A program made the translations under genes and the position numbers. A stretch of 64,000 bases of DNA from Nonomuraea glycinis (lineage in GTDB: Bacteria > Actinomycetota > Actinomycetes > Streptosporangiales > Streptosporangiaceae), in assembly GCF_014646515.1 (NCBI RefSeq), contig NZ_BMNK01000020.1, positions 62,001 to 126,000 of the forward strand, read 5' to 3'. The notes under the pieces are model-generated. The model did not search any database and was not told the origin of the DNA. It worked only from the letters and a program-made list of their open reading frames with translations. Of the stretch, positions 41,068-49,979 are shown piece by piece. Numbering within the stretch: the first letter of the stretch is position 1; every line of letters begins with the position of its first letter.

Positions 41068-41113
41068 CTACAGGCTGTAGTACATCTACTTGCAGTAGTA
41101 CTACAAGCTGTAG
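41068..41113. promoter_or_regulatory. Three 13-bp palindromic operators upstream of cydAB
   Basis: CTACAGGCTGTAG (41068-41080), CTACTTGCAGTAG (41086-41098) and CTACAAGCTGTAG (41101-41113) are each near-perfect inverted repeats with a CTAC/GTAG frame. Start-to-start spacing is 18 and 15 bases. The TACA/TGTA halves resemble BlaI/CopY-type boxes. The rest of the 41044-41223 gap shows nothing else. Confidence 0.75.
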
Positions 41114-41223
41114 AGCAATGCCATGCGACCTTGGTCACACGAGGCTCAACGATGCCCCTCACCAGGTGTCCGGCGCGTCACCCGCGCGGCTGACCGCCAC
41201 CTACGCCGCGAGGCGGACGGTGG

Positions 41224-42165
41224 CTACTTGCGCGGGGAGGTGGCGGCTTCCAGGTACGCCTGGAGGTTGCCCAGCTCGAAGCCCCGGCGCTTGATCTTCC
41301 TGATCAGGATGCGGAAGTCCCGGTCCAGATTGGGTCGGAAGTGCAGGAGGAGGATGTCACCGGGGTGCAGCTTCTTGTCCGGTGTCTGATAGGCGATCTT
41401 GCCGCCCGGCTGGACGGAGGCGGTCCAGAGCAGCACCGAGGTCAGGCCGCAGCTCTTGGCCGCCCGCAGCGTGTCGGTGTTGTAGCTGCCGAACGGCGGC
41501 CTGAACAGGGTGGGCCTGGCGCCGGTCCGCTCGGCGATCAGCTTGGAGGCGCCGCAGATCTCCTGCCGCTGGGCGGCCCTGCTGAGCCGGAGGAGGTCGG
41601 GGTGGGTCAAGGTGTGGTTCTCGATGGGCACGCCCACGTCCTGGAGCGACCGGAAATATCCCCACTTACCGGCACCTGTGTAGCGGCCTTGCCCGCCGGC
41701 CGGATCGGGGACGCCCCTGGCCTCCACCGCGTCCCGCATCGCGAACGCGGTGATCGGGATGCGCTGGTCACGGATCTGCAGGACGAAGCCGGGATCCTGC
41801 TCCCAGCCGTCGTCGATGGTCAGGAAGACCACCTTGCGTTCGGTGGGGATCGAGCTGACCACCGGCGGCAACCCGCCCAAGGCCCGCACCCTGCCCACCT
41901 CCCCCTCCCGCGGCACCGCGCCCGGGGTGCGTACGTCGCTCATCTCGCCCTCACGCGGCACCGCGCCCGGTGGGTGCTGGGGTGTGGGGGAGGTGGTGGC
42001 CGGGGTGGGCGCCGGAGCGGACTCGGCGGCGGTGACCCGCGACGTCGACCCCGGAGAACAGGCCCCTGCCAGCAGGAACACCGTCACCACGGCCGCTCCC
42101 GCGGCCGTTCTCGCCTCGCGCACCTCTGCCGCCCCCGTCGTCACCCCGGCACAATGCCGCCCCAT
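41224..42165 (-). CDS. Polysaccharide deacetylase-family lipoprotein
   Basis: A 313-residue exported NodB-type deacetylase. A signal region with lipobox LLAGAC (cysteine near residue 36) is followed by a Pro/Thr-rich linker with an internal duplication of PGAVPREGE. The catalytic domain contains FLTIDDGWEQ (motif 1 Asp-Asp), ENHTLTHPDL (H-x3-H metal ligands) and RPPFGSYN (motif 3). It likely deacetylates a cell-wall or extracellular polysaccharide. It is convergent with nothing downstream; CoxG lies divergently upstream. Confidence 0.9.
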   Translation of the reverse strand: MGRHCAGVTTGAAEVREARTAAGAAVVTVFLLAGACSPGSTSRVTAAESAPAPTPATTSPTPQHPPGAVPREGEMSDVRTPGAVPREGEVGRVRALGGLPPVVSSIPTERKVVFLTIDDGWEQDPGFVLQIRDQRIPITAFAMRDAVEARGVPDPAGGQGRYTGAGKWGYFRSLQDVGVPIENHTLTHPDLLRLSRAAQRQEICGASKLIAERTGARPTLFRPPFGSYNTDTLRAAKSCGLTSVLLWTASVQPGGKIAYQTPDKKLHPGDILLLHFRPNLDRDFRILIRKIKRRGFELGNLQAYLEAATSPRK

Positions 42166-42250
42166 CCTGCCAGTCCTCGTGCCGGATCGATAATCGGTTG
42201 GGCAGGTGTTGCCCTTATCCCGGCGGGAGATCGCTTTCTAGAGTGTCAGT

Positions 42251-43000
42251 GTGAAAGTCGCAGGCAGTGCCGTGATCGGCATCGAAAGAGACCGCGTATG
42301 GGCCGCGCTCCAGGATCCGGCGGTGCTGGTGCGCACCATCCCCGGCTGTGAGCGCCTGGAGGAGTGCGGACCGGACACCTACCGGATGACGGTCAACGCC
42401 GGGATCGCCTCCCTGAAGGGCGTCTACCAGGGCGAGGTGGCGCTGGCCGAGCCGTCCGCCCCGGAGAGCTTCGTGCTCAAGGCCCGGGGACAGGGCGCGC
42501 CGGGCACGGTGGACGCCACCGTGCTGGTACGGCTGAGCGAGACCGACAGCGGGACCCGGGTCGACTACGCCGCCGACGCGGTGATCGGCGGCATGATCGG
42601 CGGAGTGGGGCAGCGCATGCTCGGCTCGGTGGCCAGGAAGACGGCCGGCGAGTTCTTCGCGGCCGTCGAGGACCACCTCCGCGCCCCCGCCGGGGCACTC
42701 ACCGAAGACGGCCCTCACCTGCCGGCCCCCGCAGCGGCCGGCCCTCACCCACGGGTCCGCGAAACGGCCTCCCACGAGCAGTGGGCAGGGCAAGCGGCGC
42801 CCCGCGAGCAGTGGGCCGGGCAAGTGGCCTCCCACGGGCAGGAGGAGGCGGCGCTTGCCCGCCCGGCCGTCTACGAGCGGCCGGCGAAGCAGCGCACCGA
42901 GACGCCGCCGTGGGTGCTGCTGGCCGCGTTCGGCATGGGCGCGGGCGTGGCGCTCACCGGCGCCGCCGTGGGCTGGCTGCTGGGCCGCGGCCGACGCTAG
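42251..43000 (+). CDS. CoxG-like SRPBCC membrane-associated protein
   Basis: A 249-residue protein. The SRPBCC/CoxG domain (about 1-150) starts MKVAGSAVIGIERDRVWAAL and includes PGCERLEECGPDTYRMTV. A low-complexity linker (about 155-215) carries a 30-base repeat encoding EQWAGQ twice. One C-terminal membrane helix (PPWVLLAAFGMGAGVALTGA) ends in a basic tail. CoxG anchors or matures CO-dehydrogenase-type molybdenum enzymes; here it is 5 kb from the molybdenum hydroxylase operon, so a link is plausible but not adjacent. The start is a GTG. Confidence 0.88.
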   Translation: MKVAGSAVIGIERDRVWAALQDPAVLVRTIPGCERLEECGPDTYRMTVNAGIASLKGVYQGEVALAEPSAPESFVLKARGQGAPGTVDATVLVRLSETDSGTRVDYAADAVIGGMIGGVGQRMLGSVARKTAGEFFAAVEDHLRAPAGALTEDGPHLPAPAAAGPHPRVRETASHEQWAGQAAPREQWAGQVASHGQEEAALARPAVYERPAKQRTETPPWVLLAAFGMGAGVALTGAAVGWLLGRGRR

Positions 43001-43078
43001 AGCGGGCGCGCTCTCGTCGGGGCCGCTCGGTGGAGGCGGGCTCTCGCGGAAAAGGATCTCCCGGCGTAGCGTGACCAT

Positions 43079-43975
43079 ATGCGGCAGGCACATGCTGAAG
43101 ACGCCCGAACCGAGGCCAGGCGAGTCGTCCGGGACCTGCTCGGAGAGGAGCGCCCGACCGCCGGCGTGCTGATCGCCGACGCGCGTCCGGTCGTCGGCGA
43201 CGAGCGTGCCGACCGCTGCGTCGGCCTGGCGCTGGGCGCCTCCCTCACCCGGCGGTCGGCCGAGCTCGCCGCCATCGCCGCGCTGCTCGTCGGCACCCGG
43301 GACCTGGGCGCCGAGTGGTGGACGCGGCCCAGGGGCGGCAAGCTGTCCGCGCCCGACGAGGTGCTGCGCACGGCGGTCGCGATCGAGCCGTGGACGGACC
43401 TGACCGCGTTGGAGATGCTGGCCGCCTGGGTGTCCGACGACGCCGCCGACGAGCTGTGGGGCCGGCCGGTCGCCCAGGTGGACCTCAACTCCTGGCAGGC
43501 GGAGGACCGCTTCCACCTGCCTCAGGGCGTGCTGCCGGGCCAGCGGCTGGTCGTGCACTTCGACGCCGGCGGGCGGCTCGACGCGGTGGTCACCCAGCGG
43601 GCCGACGACGACCTCGGCTCCAACCTGGACTTCCATTCGTTGCGCTACTCCCGCCCGGCCGAGGCGCAGTGGAGCTGGGGCGTGGCCGCCGGGCTGGGCC
43701 CGCACCGCCTGCCGGGTGACGAGCCCGACCCGTACACCGAGCCGGTGGAGGCGGCGGCGGCCCGGATCCTGCGGGACTGGGCGCTGCGCCACGGCGCGAC
43801 CGCCGGGCAACTGGGCGAGCGATGGGCGGACGTCGGCGACGTGGTGGCCGCGATCGAGCGGGTGGACTGGATGTGGCGCAGCGCCGAGTGGTTCGGCTGG
43901 TGGCGCGGGGTGTCGGCCCTGGTGGACGGCTCGGCCTACCTCCCCTACCGCCTGGAGGAACTCGCCGCCGGCTGA
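43079..43975 (+). CDS. Conserved hypothetical protein, unknown function
   Basis: A 298-residue, soluble, Trp-rich protein. No signal peptide or membrane segment is seen. The N-terminal part is Ala/Arg-rich (about 1-110); the C-terminal half contains WGRPVAQVDLNSWQAEDRFH and a tryptophan cluster WMWRSAEWFGWWRG near residue 265. I do not recognise a family. It lies between CoxG and a DsbA-type gene on the same strand with short gaps, so all three may be cotranscribed. The ATG at 43079 is the only good start. Confidence 0.7.
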   Translation: MRQAHAEDARTEARRVVRDLLGEERPTAGVLIADARPVVGDERADRCVGLALGASLTRRSAELAAIAALLVGTRDLGAEWWTRPRGGKLSAPDEVLRTAVAIEPWTDLTALEMLAAWVSDDAADELWGRPVAQVDLNSWQAEDRFHLPQGVLPGQRLVVHFDAGGRLDAVVTQRADDDLGSNLDFHSLRYSRPAEAQWSWGVAAGLGPHRLPGDEPDPYTEPVEAAAARILRDWALRHGATAGQLGERWADVGDVVAAIERVDWMWRSAEWFGWWRGVSALVDGSAYLPYRLEELAAG

Positions 43976-44036
43976 CCGGCCCGACCGTACCCATGTGAGA
44001 GGAATGCCGGAGACGCGGCGCGGGTTGTCATCGAGC

Positions 44037-44705
44037 GTGAAAGTTGAGATCTTCTCCGACGTTGTCTGCCCCTGGTGCTATATCGGCCATGTCCGCTTCG
44101 CCAAGGCGGCGGAGGCGTTCCGCGCCAAGGGCGGCACGATCGATGTGACGATGCGCCCCTTCCAGCTCGATCCCAGCGCCCCCGCCGAGGCCGAGCCGGT
44201 GCTCACGATGCTGAAGCGCAAGTTCGGCGGCGACGCCGGGCAGATGGCCGACAGGGTCATCGGCCTGGGCGCCGAGGAGGGCCTGGAGCTGCGCTACGAC
44301 CGGGCGCTGAGCGTCAACACGCTGCGGGCGCACCGGCTGGTCGAGGTGGCCGTCGGGCAAGGGCTCGGCACGGAGATGGCCGAGCGGCTGTTCCGCGCGC
44401 ACTTCACCGACGGGCTGGACGTCGGCGACCCCGAGGTGCTGGCCGGGCTCGCCACCGAGGTGGGCGTACGCGACACGGGCGAGGGCGCCGAGCAGGTGGC
44501 CGAGCAGATCGCCAGGGCGCGCTCGCTGGGCATCACCGGGGTGCCGCTGTTCCTGTTCGAGGGCCAGTTCGCGGTGTCGGGCGCGCAGCCGGTGGAGACG
44601 TTCGAGGCCGCGATCGACGAGGTCGCCGAGCGCACCGGCCAGAAGCCGATCACCCAGCTCGCCGCCCCCGCCGACGGGTGCGACGACGGCTACTGCGCGG
44701 TCTGA
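44037..44705 (+). CDS. DsbA-family oxidoreductase (FrnE-like)
   Basis: A 222-residue cytoplasmic thioredoxin-fold protein. The active site is CPWC in VEIFSDVVCPWCYIGHVRF (about residue 11), followed by FQLDPSAP and a C-terminal cis-proline loop GITGVPLFLFEGQFAVSGAQ. This is the FrnE/2-hydroxychromene-isomerase-like branch of DsbA proteins. A Cys-containing tail (DGCDDGYCAV) is present. The start is a GTG. Its 3' end overlaps the convergent thymidine kinase by 16 bases. Confidence 0.93.
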   Translation: MKVEIFSDVVCPWCYIGHVRFAKAAEAFRAKGGTIDVTMRPFQLDPSAPAEAEPVLTMLKRKFGGDAGQMADRVIGLGAEEGLELRYDRALSVNTLRAHRLVEVAVGQGLGTEMAERLFRAHFTDGLDVGDPEVLAGLATEVGVRDTGEGAEQVAEQIARARSLGITGVPLFLFEGQFAVSGAQPVETFEAAIDEVAERTGQKPITQLAAPADGCDDGYCAV

Positions 44706-45340
44706 GCGGGCATGCCCTCGCCGAGCAGCCCCGAGCGGTGGTGGCGGCGGCAGAGCACCTGGTAGCGGACAGGGGAGGCGTCGGTGTCGCCGATGACCAC
44801 CTGCTCACCGGTCCGCACCAGTCGCCCGCCGACGATCCGGCCGTTCAGCAGCCCCGGCCGCCCGCACCAGCACAGCACCTCGACCTGCAGCCGGCACACC
44901 TCGTCGGCGAGCTCGAACAGCCGCTGCGCCGCCGGGAACATCACCGACCGGAAGTCCGAGGCGAGCCCGAAGGCGTAGACGTCGACGCCGTGCAGGTCCA
45001 CCAGGTCGGCGAGCTGCTCGATCTGCGCCACGGTGTAGAAGCACGCCTCGTCACAGATGAGGTAGTCGATCCGGTCGTGCTCGCGTACCAGCTCCACCAG
45101 ATTCAGATCGTCGATCACCTCGACGGCCTCCCGGCCGAGCCCTATCCTGCTGGTGACCCTCGGGCCGCCCGATCTGTCATGTTTGGTCAGCACCAGGCCG
45201 CGCCTGCCCTGGCGGCTGTGGTTGTAGTTCATCTGCAGCGCCAGCGTGGACTTCCCGCAGTCCATGGGGCCGAAGTAGAACTTCAGCACGGCGGCGCGAG
45301 ACCCGGACGGCACAGGAGACAAGGCAGACAGATCGGTCAC
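44690..45340 (-). CDS. tdk: Thymidine kinase
   Basis: A 216-residue type II thymidine kinase that phosphorylates thymidine for salvage. The P-loop is YFGPMDCGKSTLALQ (about residues 22-36), followed by a DxxxF-type DEACFYT (about 96) and a zinc site formed by LCWCGRPG and VLCRRHH. The length is typical. The gene is divergent from a small membrane protein with a 75-base gap. The N-terminus is extended by about 17 residues before the P-loop strand. Confidence 0.93.
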   Translation of the reverse strand: MTDLSALSPVPSGSRAAVLKFYFGPMDCGKSTLALQMNYNHSRQGRRGLVLTKHDRSGGPRVTSRIGLGREAVEVIDDLNLVELVREHDRIDYLICDEACFYTVAQIEQLADLVDLHGVDVYAFGLASDFRSVMFPAAQRLFELADEVCRLQVEVLCWCGRPGLLNGRIVGGRLVRTGEQVVIGDTDASPVRYQVLCRRHHRSGLLGEGMPAQTAQ

Positions 45341-45415
45341 GGGGTGCCACCTTATCGCTTGGCTAGTTCTATGACCTCATGGGAGATTTCTCCTCTGAAA
45401 CAACAGGAGGAATCT

Positions 45416-45787
45416 GTGGTCACCGACAAACCGCCCACACTCGACGCCATGATGACGCCGGATGACATCACGGCCGCGCAGGCCGATGCGGCCAGATGGC
45501 GTTACGGCTTCCTCGTGGTGGTGACGGGCATCATCGCCGTGCTTGTCGCGTTCGGCGCCGCCGTGTTCGCCACCGGGGAGTTCGCCGCGCTGTTCGCCGG
45601 AGTGGCCGGGGTGGTCGGCACCATCATCGGCGCCTACTTCGGCGTGCAGGCCGGCCAGTCGGGTAAGGCCAGAGTGGAGGCCGAGCTGGCCAAATCTCAG
45701 GAGATGGTGGTGCGGCTCGCGGCCTACGTCGGCACCGAGAACGCACCGAAGGTCATCCACGAAGTGCTCGGCCGTCGCCGAAGCTGA
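45416..45787 (+). CDS. Small membrane protein with two transmembrane helices
   Basis: A 123-residue protein. A GTG at 45416 is preceded by AGGAGGAA. Two adjacent membrane helices (about 29-50 and 53-77, FLVVVTGIIAVLVAFGAAVF and AALFAGVAGVVGTIIGAYFG) are followed by a short amphipathic coil. No family is recognised. It directly precedes hyuA by six bases and may belong to that operon, possibly as a membrane accessory. Confidence 0.75.
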   Translation: MVTDKPPTLDAMMTPDDITAAQADAARWRYGFLVVVTGIIAVLVAFGAAVFATGEFAALFAGVAGVVGTIIGAYFGVQAGQSGKARVEAELAKSQEMVVRLAAYVGTENAPKVIHEVLGRRRS

Positions 45788-45793
45788 GGAGCC

Positions 45794-47800
45794 ATGGGAA
45801 GCGTCCGTATTGGAGTCGACACCGGCGGCACGTTCACCGATGTGGTGGCCGTGGACGAGCAGACCGGTGAGATCGTCACGACCAAGACCCCGTCCACGCC
45901 CGCCAACCCGGCCGACGGGTTCGTCACCGGCCTGGGCAAGCTGGGCGAGCACGAGGTGTCCTCGATCGTGCACGGCACCACCGTGGCCACGAACCAACTG
46001 CTCGAAGAGCGCGTCGCCGGCCTCGGCCTGATCACCACCGAGGGCTTCGAGTACATCCTGGAGATCGGCAGGCAGAGCGTCCCCGACGGTTACGGCAACT
46101 CCTACTTCTGGGTCAAGCCGCCGCGCATCGTCCCGGTGCACCTGGTGAAGACCGTCGGCGGCAGGCTCGACCACCTGGGCGCCGAGGTGCGGCCGTTCGC
46201 CGAGGAGCAGGCGGTCGAGGTGGCCCGCTGGTTCCGCACCCGGGGCGTCAACACGATCGGCGTCTGCTTCCTGCACGCCTACGCCAACCCGGAGCACGAG
46301 CGGCGGATGCGGGAGGTGCTGGCGCGCGAGCACCCGGAGGCGGTCGTCTCGATCTCCAGCGACGTGCTGCGCGAATACCGCGAGTACGAGCGCGCCGTCA
46401 CCACCCTGGTCGACGCGGCGGTCAAGCCCGGCATGCGGCGCTACATCGCCAACCTGTCGAGCCGCCTGGGCAGGCCGTTCTCGGTGATGAAGTCCAATGG
46501 CGGCGTGCTGTCGGCCCGTGAGGTCGTCAACCAGCCCATCACCACCGTGCTGTCGGGGCCGGCGGCGGGCGCGCTCGGCGCGGCGCTGATCGCCGGCACG
46601 GCCGGCCATCCGTCGGTGATCACCCTGGACGGCGGCGGCACCTCCACGGACGTGGCGGTGGTGATGGACGGCGAGCCGTCCATCACCACCGAGGGCGCGG
46701 TCGGCCGCTACCCGTGCAAGATTCCGATGATCGACATCGTCACCGTGGGAGCGGGCGGCGGCTCGATCGCGTGGATCTCGCCGGAGGGCACGCTCAAGGT
46801 CGGCCCCCGCTCGGCGGGCGCCGAGCCCGGCCCCCTCTGCTACCGCAGGGGTGGCACCGAGGTGACCGTCACCGACGCGCACGTCTACCTCGGGCGCATC
46901 CCGCCGCACCTGCTCGGCGGTGAGATCCCGCTCGACTTCGACGCCGCCAGGATGGGCGTCGAGGCGCTCGCGGACAAGCTCGGGCTCACCCCCGAGCGCA
47001 CCGCGACGGGGATCCTGGAGATCAGCGCGTTCAACCAGAGCAACGCGATCCGCCGGCTCACCGTCAAGCGCGGCCTGGACGTACGGGACTTCCCGCTGGT
47101 GACGTTCGGCGGCTCGGGGCCGCTGCTGGCCTGCCGCCTCATCGACATCCTCGGCCTGCCCGCGGTGATCGTCCCGCCCGAGCCGGGGAACGTGTCGGCG
47201 TTCGGGCTGCTCACCGTGGACGTCAAGAACGACTACGTCCGTACGCACGTCACCCGCGACCTGGAGCCGGCCACGACGGCGCGGCTCTTCGCCGACTTGG
47301 AGGCGGAGGCGGCCGAGGCGCTCGACCGCGAGGGCTTCGACCAGCCGGTCTACGCCCGCAGCGCCGATCTGCGCTACTACGGGCAGGCGTACGAGGTCCG
47401 CGTCCCCGCCCCGGCCGGCCCGATCGACGAGGGCTGGCGGGAGGAGGTGTCGAGCCGCTTCCACGACGCCCACGAGAAGCTGTACGGCTACGCCTACCGC
47501 GACGACGAGCGACACGGCGTCGAATGGGTCAACTTCCGGGTCTCCGGCATCGGGCCGATCACCCGGCCGGCCATCCGGCGCGACCCGTACCAGAAGGTCG
47601 AGCCGGTGGCGGCGAGCAGGAAGGTGTACTTCGAGGAGCGGCACGACACGCCGATCCACCAGCGCGCCGCGCTGGCGGCAGGCACGGTCGTCGAGGGCCC
47701 CGCGATCATCGAGGAGTACGGCTCCACCATCCCCATCCACCCCGGTTTCACCGCGACAGTGGACGAGTACGGCAATGTGGAGGTGCGGCGTGAACAGTGA
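45794..47800 (+). CDS. hyuA: Hydantoinase/oxoprolinase subunit A
   Basis: A 668-residue protein of the ATP-dependent hydantoinase/5-oxoprolinase family. The N-terminal ASKHA phosphate motif is GVDTGGTFTDVV (about 6-17). Others are HGTTVATNQLLE (about 57-68), VMKSNGGVLSAREV, the central GGGTSTDVAVV (about 279) and the C-terminal beta domain. HyuA and HyuB together cleave cyclic imides such as hydantoins or 5-oxoproline with ATP. The ATG at 45794 has GAGGAG upstream. The hyuB start overlaps by 11 bases. Near the purine/oxamate genes it may serve ureide or hydantoin catabolism (inference). Confidence 0.93.
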   Translation: MGSVRIGVDTGGTFTDVVAVDEQTGEIVTTKTPSTPANPADGFVTGLGKLGEHEVSSIVHGTTVATNQLLEERVAGLGLITTEGFEYILEIGRQSVPDGYGNSYFWVKPPRIVPVHLVKTVGGRLDHLGAEVRPFAEEQAVEVARWFRTRGVNTIGVCFLHAYANPEHERRMREVLAREHPEAVVSISSDVLREYREYERAVTTLVDAAVKPGMRRYIANLSSRLGRPFSVMKSNGGVLSAREVVNQPITTVLSGPAAGALGAALIAGTAGHPSVITLDGGGTSTDVAVVMDGEPSITTEGAVGRYPCKIPMIDIVTVGAGGGSIAWISPEGTLKVGPRSAGAEPGPLCYRRGGTEVTVTDAHVYLGRIPPHLLGGEIPLDFDAARMGVEALADKLGLTPERTATGILEISAFNQSNAIRRLTVKRGLDVRDFPLVTFGGSGPLLACRLIDILGLPAVIVPPEPGNVSAFGLLTVDVKNDYVRTHVTRDLEPATTARLFADLEAEAAEALDREGFDQPVYARSADLRYYGQAYEVRVPAPAGPIDEGWREEVSSRFHDAHEKLYGYAYRDDERHGVEWVNFRVSGIGPITRPAIRRDPYQKVEPVAASRKVYFEERHDTPIHQRAALAAGTVVEGPAIIEEYGSTIPIHPGFTATVDEYGNVEVRREQ

Positions 47801-49934
47801 GACTCCGGTGAACGGCTCAGCGGCACCTCCCGAGCCGCCGGCGGCCTTTGAGGCGGACATGGACCAGCACGCGGCCCCAGGCGTGGACCAGCACGCGGCC
47901 CCAGCCGTGGACCAGCATGCGGCCCAGGACATGGACCAGCACACGGCCCCAGCCGTGGACCAGCATGCGGCCCAGGACATGGACCAGCACGTAGACCTGG
48001 ACGAGGACCGTCATGTAGACCCGTATGCGGTCACGGACGTGAGCGCGGAGAGCGTGAACGGGCGCGGGGTGAGTGCGGCGGACCCGATTCTGGTGGAGAT
48101 CGTCGAAGGGACGCTCGCCTCGGTGGAGAAGGAGGTCGAGACCGCCATCGCGCGCACCGCCCGCTCGCCGATGATCCGCGACGCGCACGACTTCCGCGCG
48201 GGCATCCACGACGTACGGCTGCGCAAGCTGACCGGCCGCTCCTACAGCGCGCTCGTCCAGCCGATCGTCCGTGACTTCCCCGTCGAGACGATGAAGCCGG
48301 GTGACGTCTACTTCCACAACGACGTCTACCTGTCCGAGGGCGGCATCGGCCACCTGCCCGACCTGTGCGTCACCGTCCCGGTCTTCCACCAGGGCGAGGT
48401 GGTGGCGTTCGTGCAGGCGTTCGGCCACCACGACGACATCGGCGGGTCGGTGCCGGGCTCGATGCCCTCGCACGCCCGGTCGGTGTACGAGGAGGGGCTG
48501 ATGGTCCCGCCGATCAAGCTGTGGGACCAGGGGGTGCCGAACGAGACGGCGCTGCGCATCATGACGCGCAACTCCCGGATGCCGGACTCGCTCGCCGGGG
48601 ACCTCGACGCCGAGTGCTCGGCCTGCCTGATGGGCGCCCGCCGCCTGAGCGAGCTCTTCGGCAGATACGGCAGGGCCGCCGTCGAGGAGTGCTTCGACGC
48701 GATCATCGACAAGACCACCGAGACGTTCCGCAGGGAACTGCTGGCCAAGATCCCCGAGGGCGTCTACACCTGGGAGGACTACGCCGAGCATGACGGCGTC
48801 GACGAGCCCCGCCTGCACGCCCAGCGCATCACGCTCACCGTCGACCACTCGGCCCCGGAGCGCAGGAGCTCGCGACGGGAGGGCGACGAAGACGCCGGCC
48901 AGGAGCACGCGCCGCTGACGATCGACTTCACCGGCACGTCACCGCAGGCCAAGGGGCCGATCAACCACGCGGGCGACTACGCCGACGGCGTCTTCCTGAA
49001 GAAGTGGCTCGCGCCGATCCTGCGCAACCTGGCCGACACCCCGGAGCGCATGGCCGAGCTCGACGTCAACGAGGGCGTCGTGCCGCTCATCAAGATGATA
49101 TTTCCGGAAAAGGGGACTCTGCTCACCCCGATCTTCCCCGCCCCCACCAACGCCCGCACCTTCGTCATCCTGCGCCTGCTGGGCGTCCTGGCCGGCGTGC
49201 TGGCCAAGGCCACGGGCGGCCGGATGCCCGCCGACCAGGAGACCATCCGCTACACCGGCGTGCACGGCGTCGACGCCGACGGGCAGCCGTACCTGATGAG
49301 AGAGGTTCTCGGCGGCGGCTCCGGCGGGCGCTGGTACGCCGACGGCGAGGACACCATCCACGTGGTGCCGGACTCCCGCAACATCCCGGTCGAGTTCGCC
49401 GAGGCCCGCTGGCCGTTCCGGGTGGAGCGGCTCGCGCTGGCCTGCGACTCGGGCGGCCCCGGCATGTTCAGGGGCGGCCTCGGCTACGACAAGCACATCC
49501 GCATGCTGCGGGACGCGTCGTACATGTCCATCGCCGACCGCTCGATCCTGTCCTGCTGGGGCGTCAACGGCGGTCTCGCCGGCCGGCCGTTCCGGGTGGA
49601 GATCGCGGGCAAGGAGATGGAAGGGCTGGTGGACGACCACCCGGTGCAGGCGGGCGACACGATCCGCATCCGCACCACGGGCGGCGGCGGCTGGGGCTCC
49701 CCCTACGACCGCGACCCACGCGCCGTGGCGGCCGACGTCCGCGACGGCAAGGTCTCGATCGCGGGCGCCCTCGGCGACTACGGCGTGGTCCTGGACGGCG
49801 ACCGCATCGACGAACAGGGCACCGCCGAACTCCGCGCCAATCTCCGCCCCACCACCGACCGCTTCTTCGACCGGGGCCCCGGCTACGCCAGACTCTCCGG
49901 CGGCCGCACTTCCGCCGAGGTGGACGAAATGTGA
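47790..49934 (+). CDS. hyuB: Hydantoinase/oxoprolinase subunit B with N-terminal repeat extension
   Basis: About 714 residues. From about residue 95 it is a normal HyuB (DPILVEIVEGTLASVEKEVE, then VYFHNDVYLSEGGIGHLPDL and DYADGVFLKKWL). Before it comes a 90-residue extension that relatives lack, containing seven eight-residue repeats of the MDQHAAPG/VDQHAAQD type at residues 24-79. Each repeat contains an in-frame ATG or GTG, so the true start is ambiguous; GTG 47790 overlaps hyuA, while GTG near 48068 would give a canonical protein. Confidence 0.9.
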   Translation: MNSETPVNGSAAPPEPPAAFEADMDQHAAPGVDQHAAPAVDQHAAQDMDQHTAPAVDQHAAQDMDQHVDLDEDRHVDPYAVTDVSAESVNGRGVSAADPILVEIVEGTLASVEKEVETAIARTARSPMIRDAHDFRAGIHDVRLRKLTGRSYSALVQPIVRDFPVETMKPGDVYFHNDVYLSEGGIGHLPDLCVTVPVFHQGEVVAFVQAFGHHDDIGGSVPGSMPSHARSVYEEGLMVPPIKLWDQGVPNETALRIMTRNSRMPDSLAGDLDAECSACLMGARRLSELFGRYGRAAVEECFDAIIDKTTETFRRELLAKIPEGVYTWEDYAEHDGVDEPRLHAQRITLTVDHSAPERRSSRREGDEDAGQEHAPLTIDFTGTSPQAKGPINHAGDYADGVFLKKWLAPILRNLADTPERMAELDVNEGVVPLIKMIFPEKGTLLTPIFPAPTNARTFVILRLLGVLAGVLAKATGGRMPADQETIRYTGVHGVDADGQPYLMREVLGGGSGGRWYADGEDTIHVVPDSRNIPVEFAEARWPFRVERLALACDSGGPGMFRGGLGYDKHIRMLRDASYMSIADRSILSCWGVNGGLAGRPFRVEIAGKEMEGLVDDHPVQAGDTIRIRTTGGGGWGSPYDRDPRAVAADVRDGKVSIAGALGDYGVVLDGDRIDEQGTAELRANLRPTTDRFFDRGPGYARLSGGRTSAEVDEM
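47859..48026. repeat. 24-bp in-frame tandem repeat (7 copies) in the hyuB 5' region
   Basis: Seven 24-bp units run from 47859 to 48026. Units 1-6 share GACCAGCA; the seventh is diverged. The cycle is a multiple of three and the reading frame stays open through all copies. Confidence 0.95.
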
Positions 49935-49979
49935 AGAGGCGATCACTGTACGTGAACGGCGGGGCTAGCATGATTCCTC

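Noticed and set aside
45377..47980. An 867-codon minus-strand frame across hyuA with repeats such as WSAACWST
   Set aside because: Antisense of hyuA and of the hyuB repeat; no start signal, no recognisable domain.
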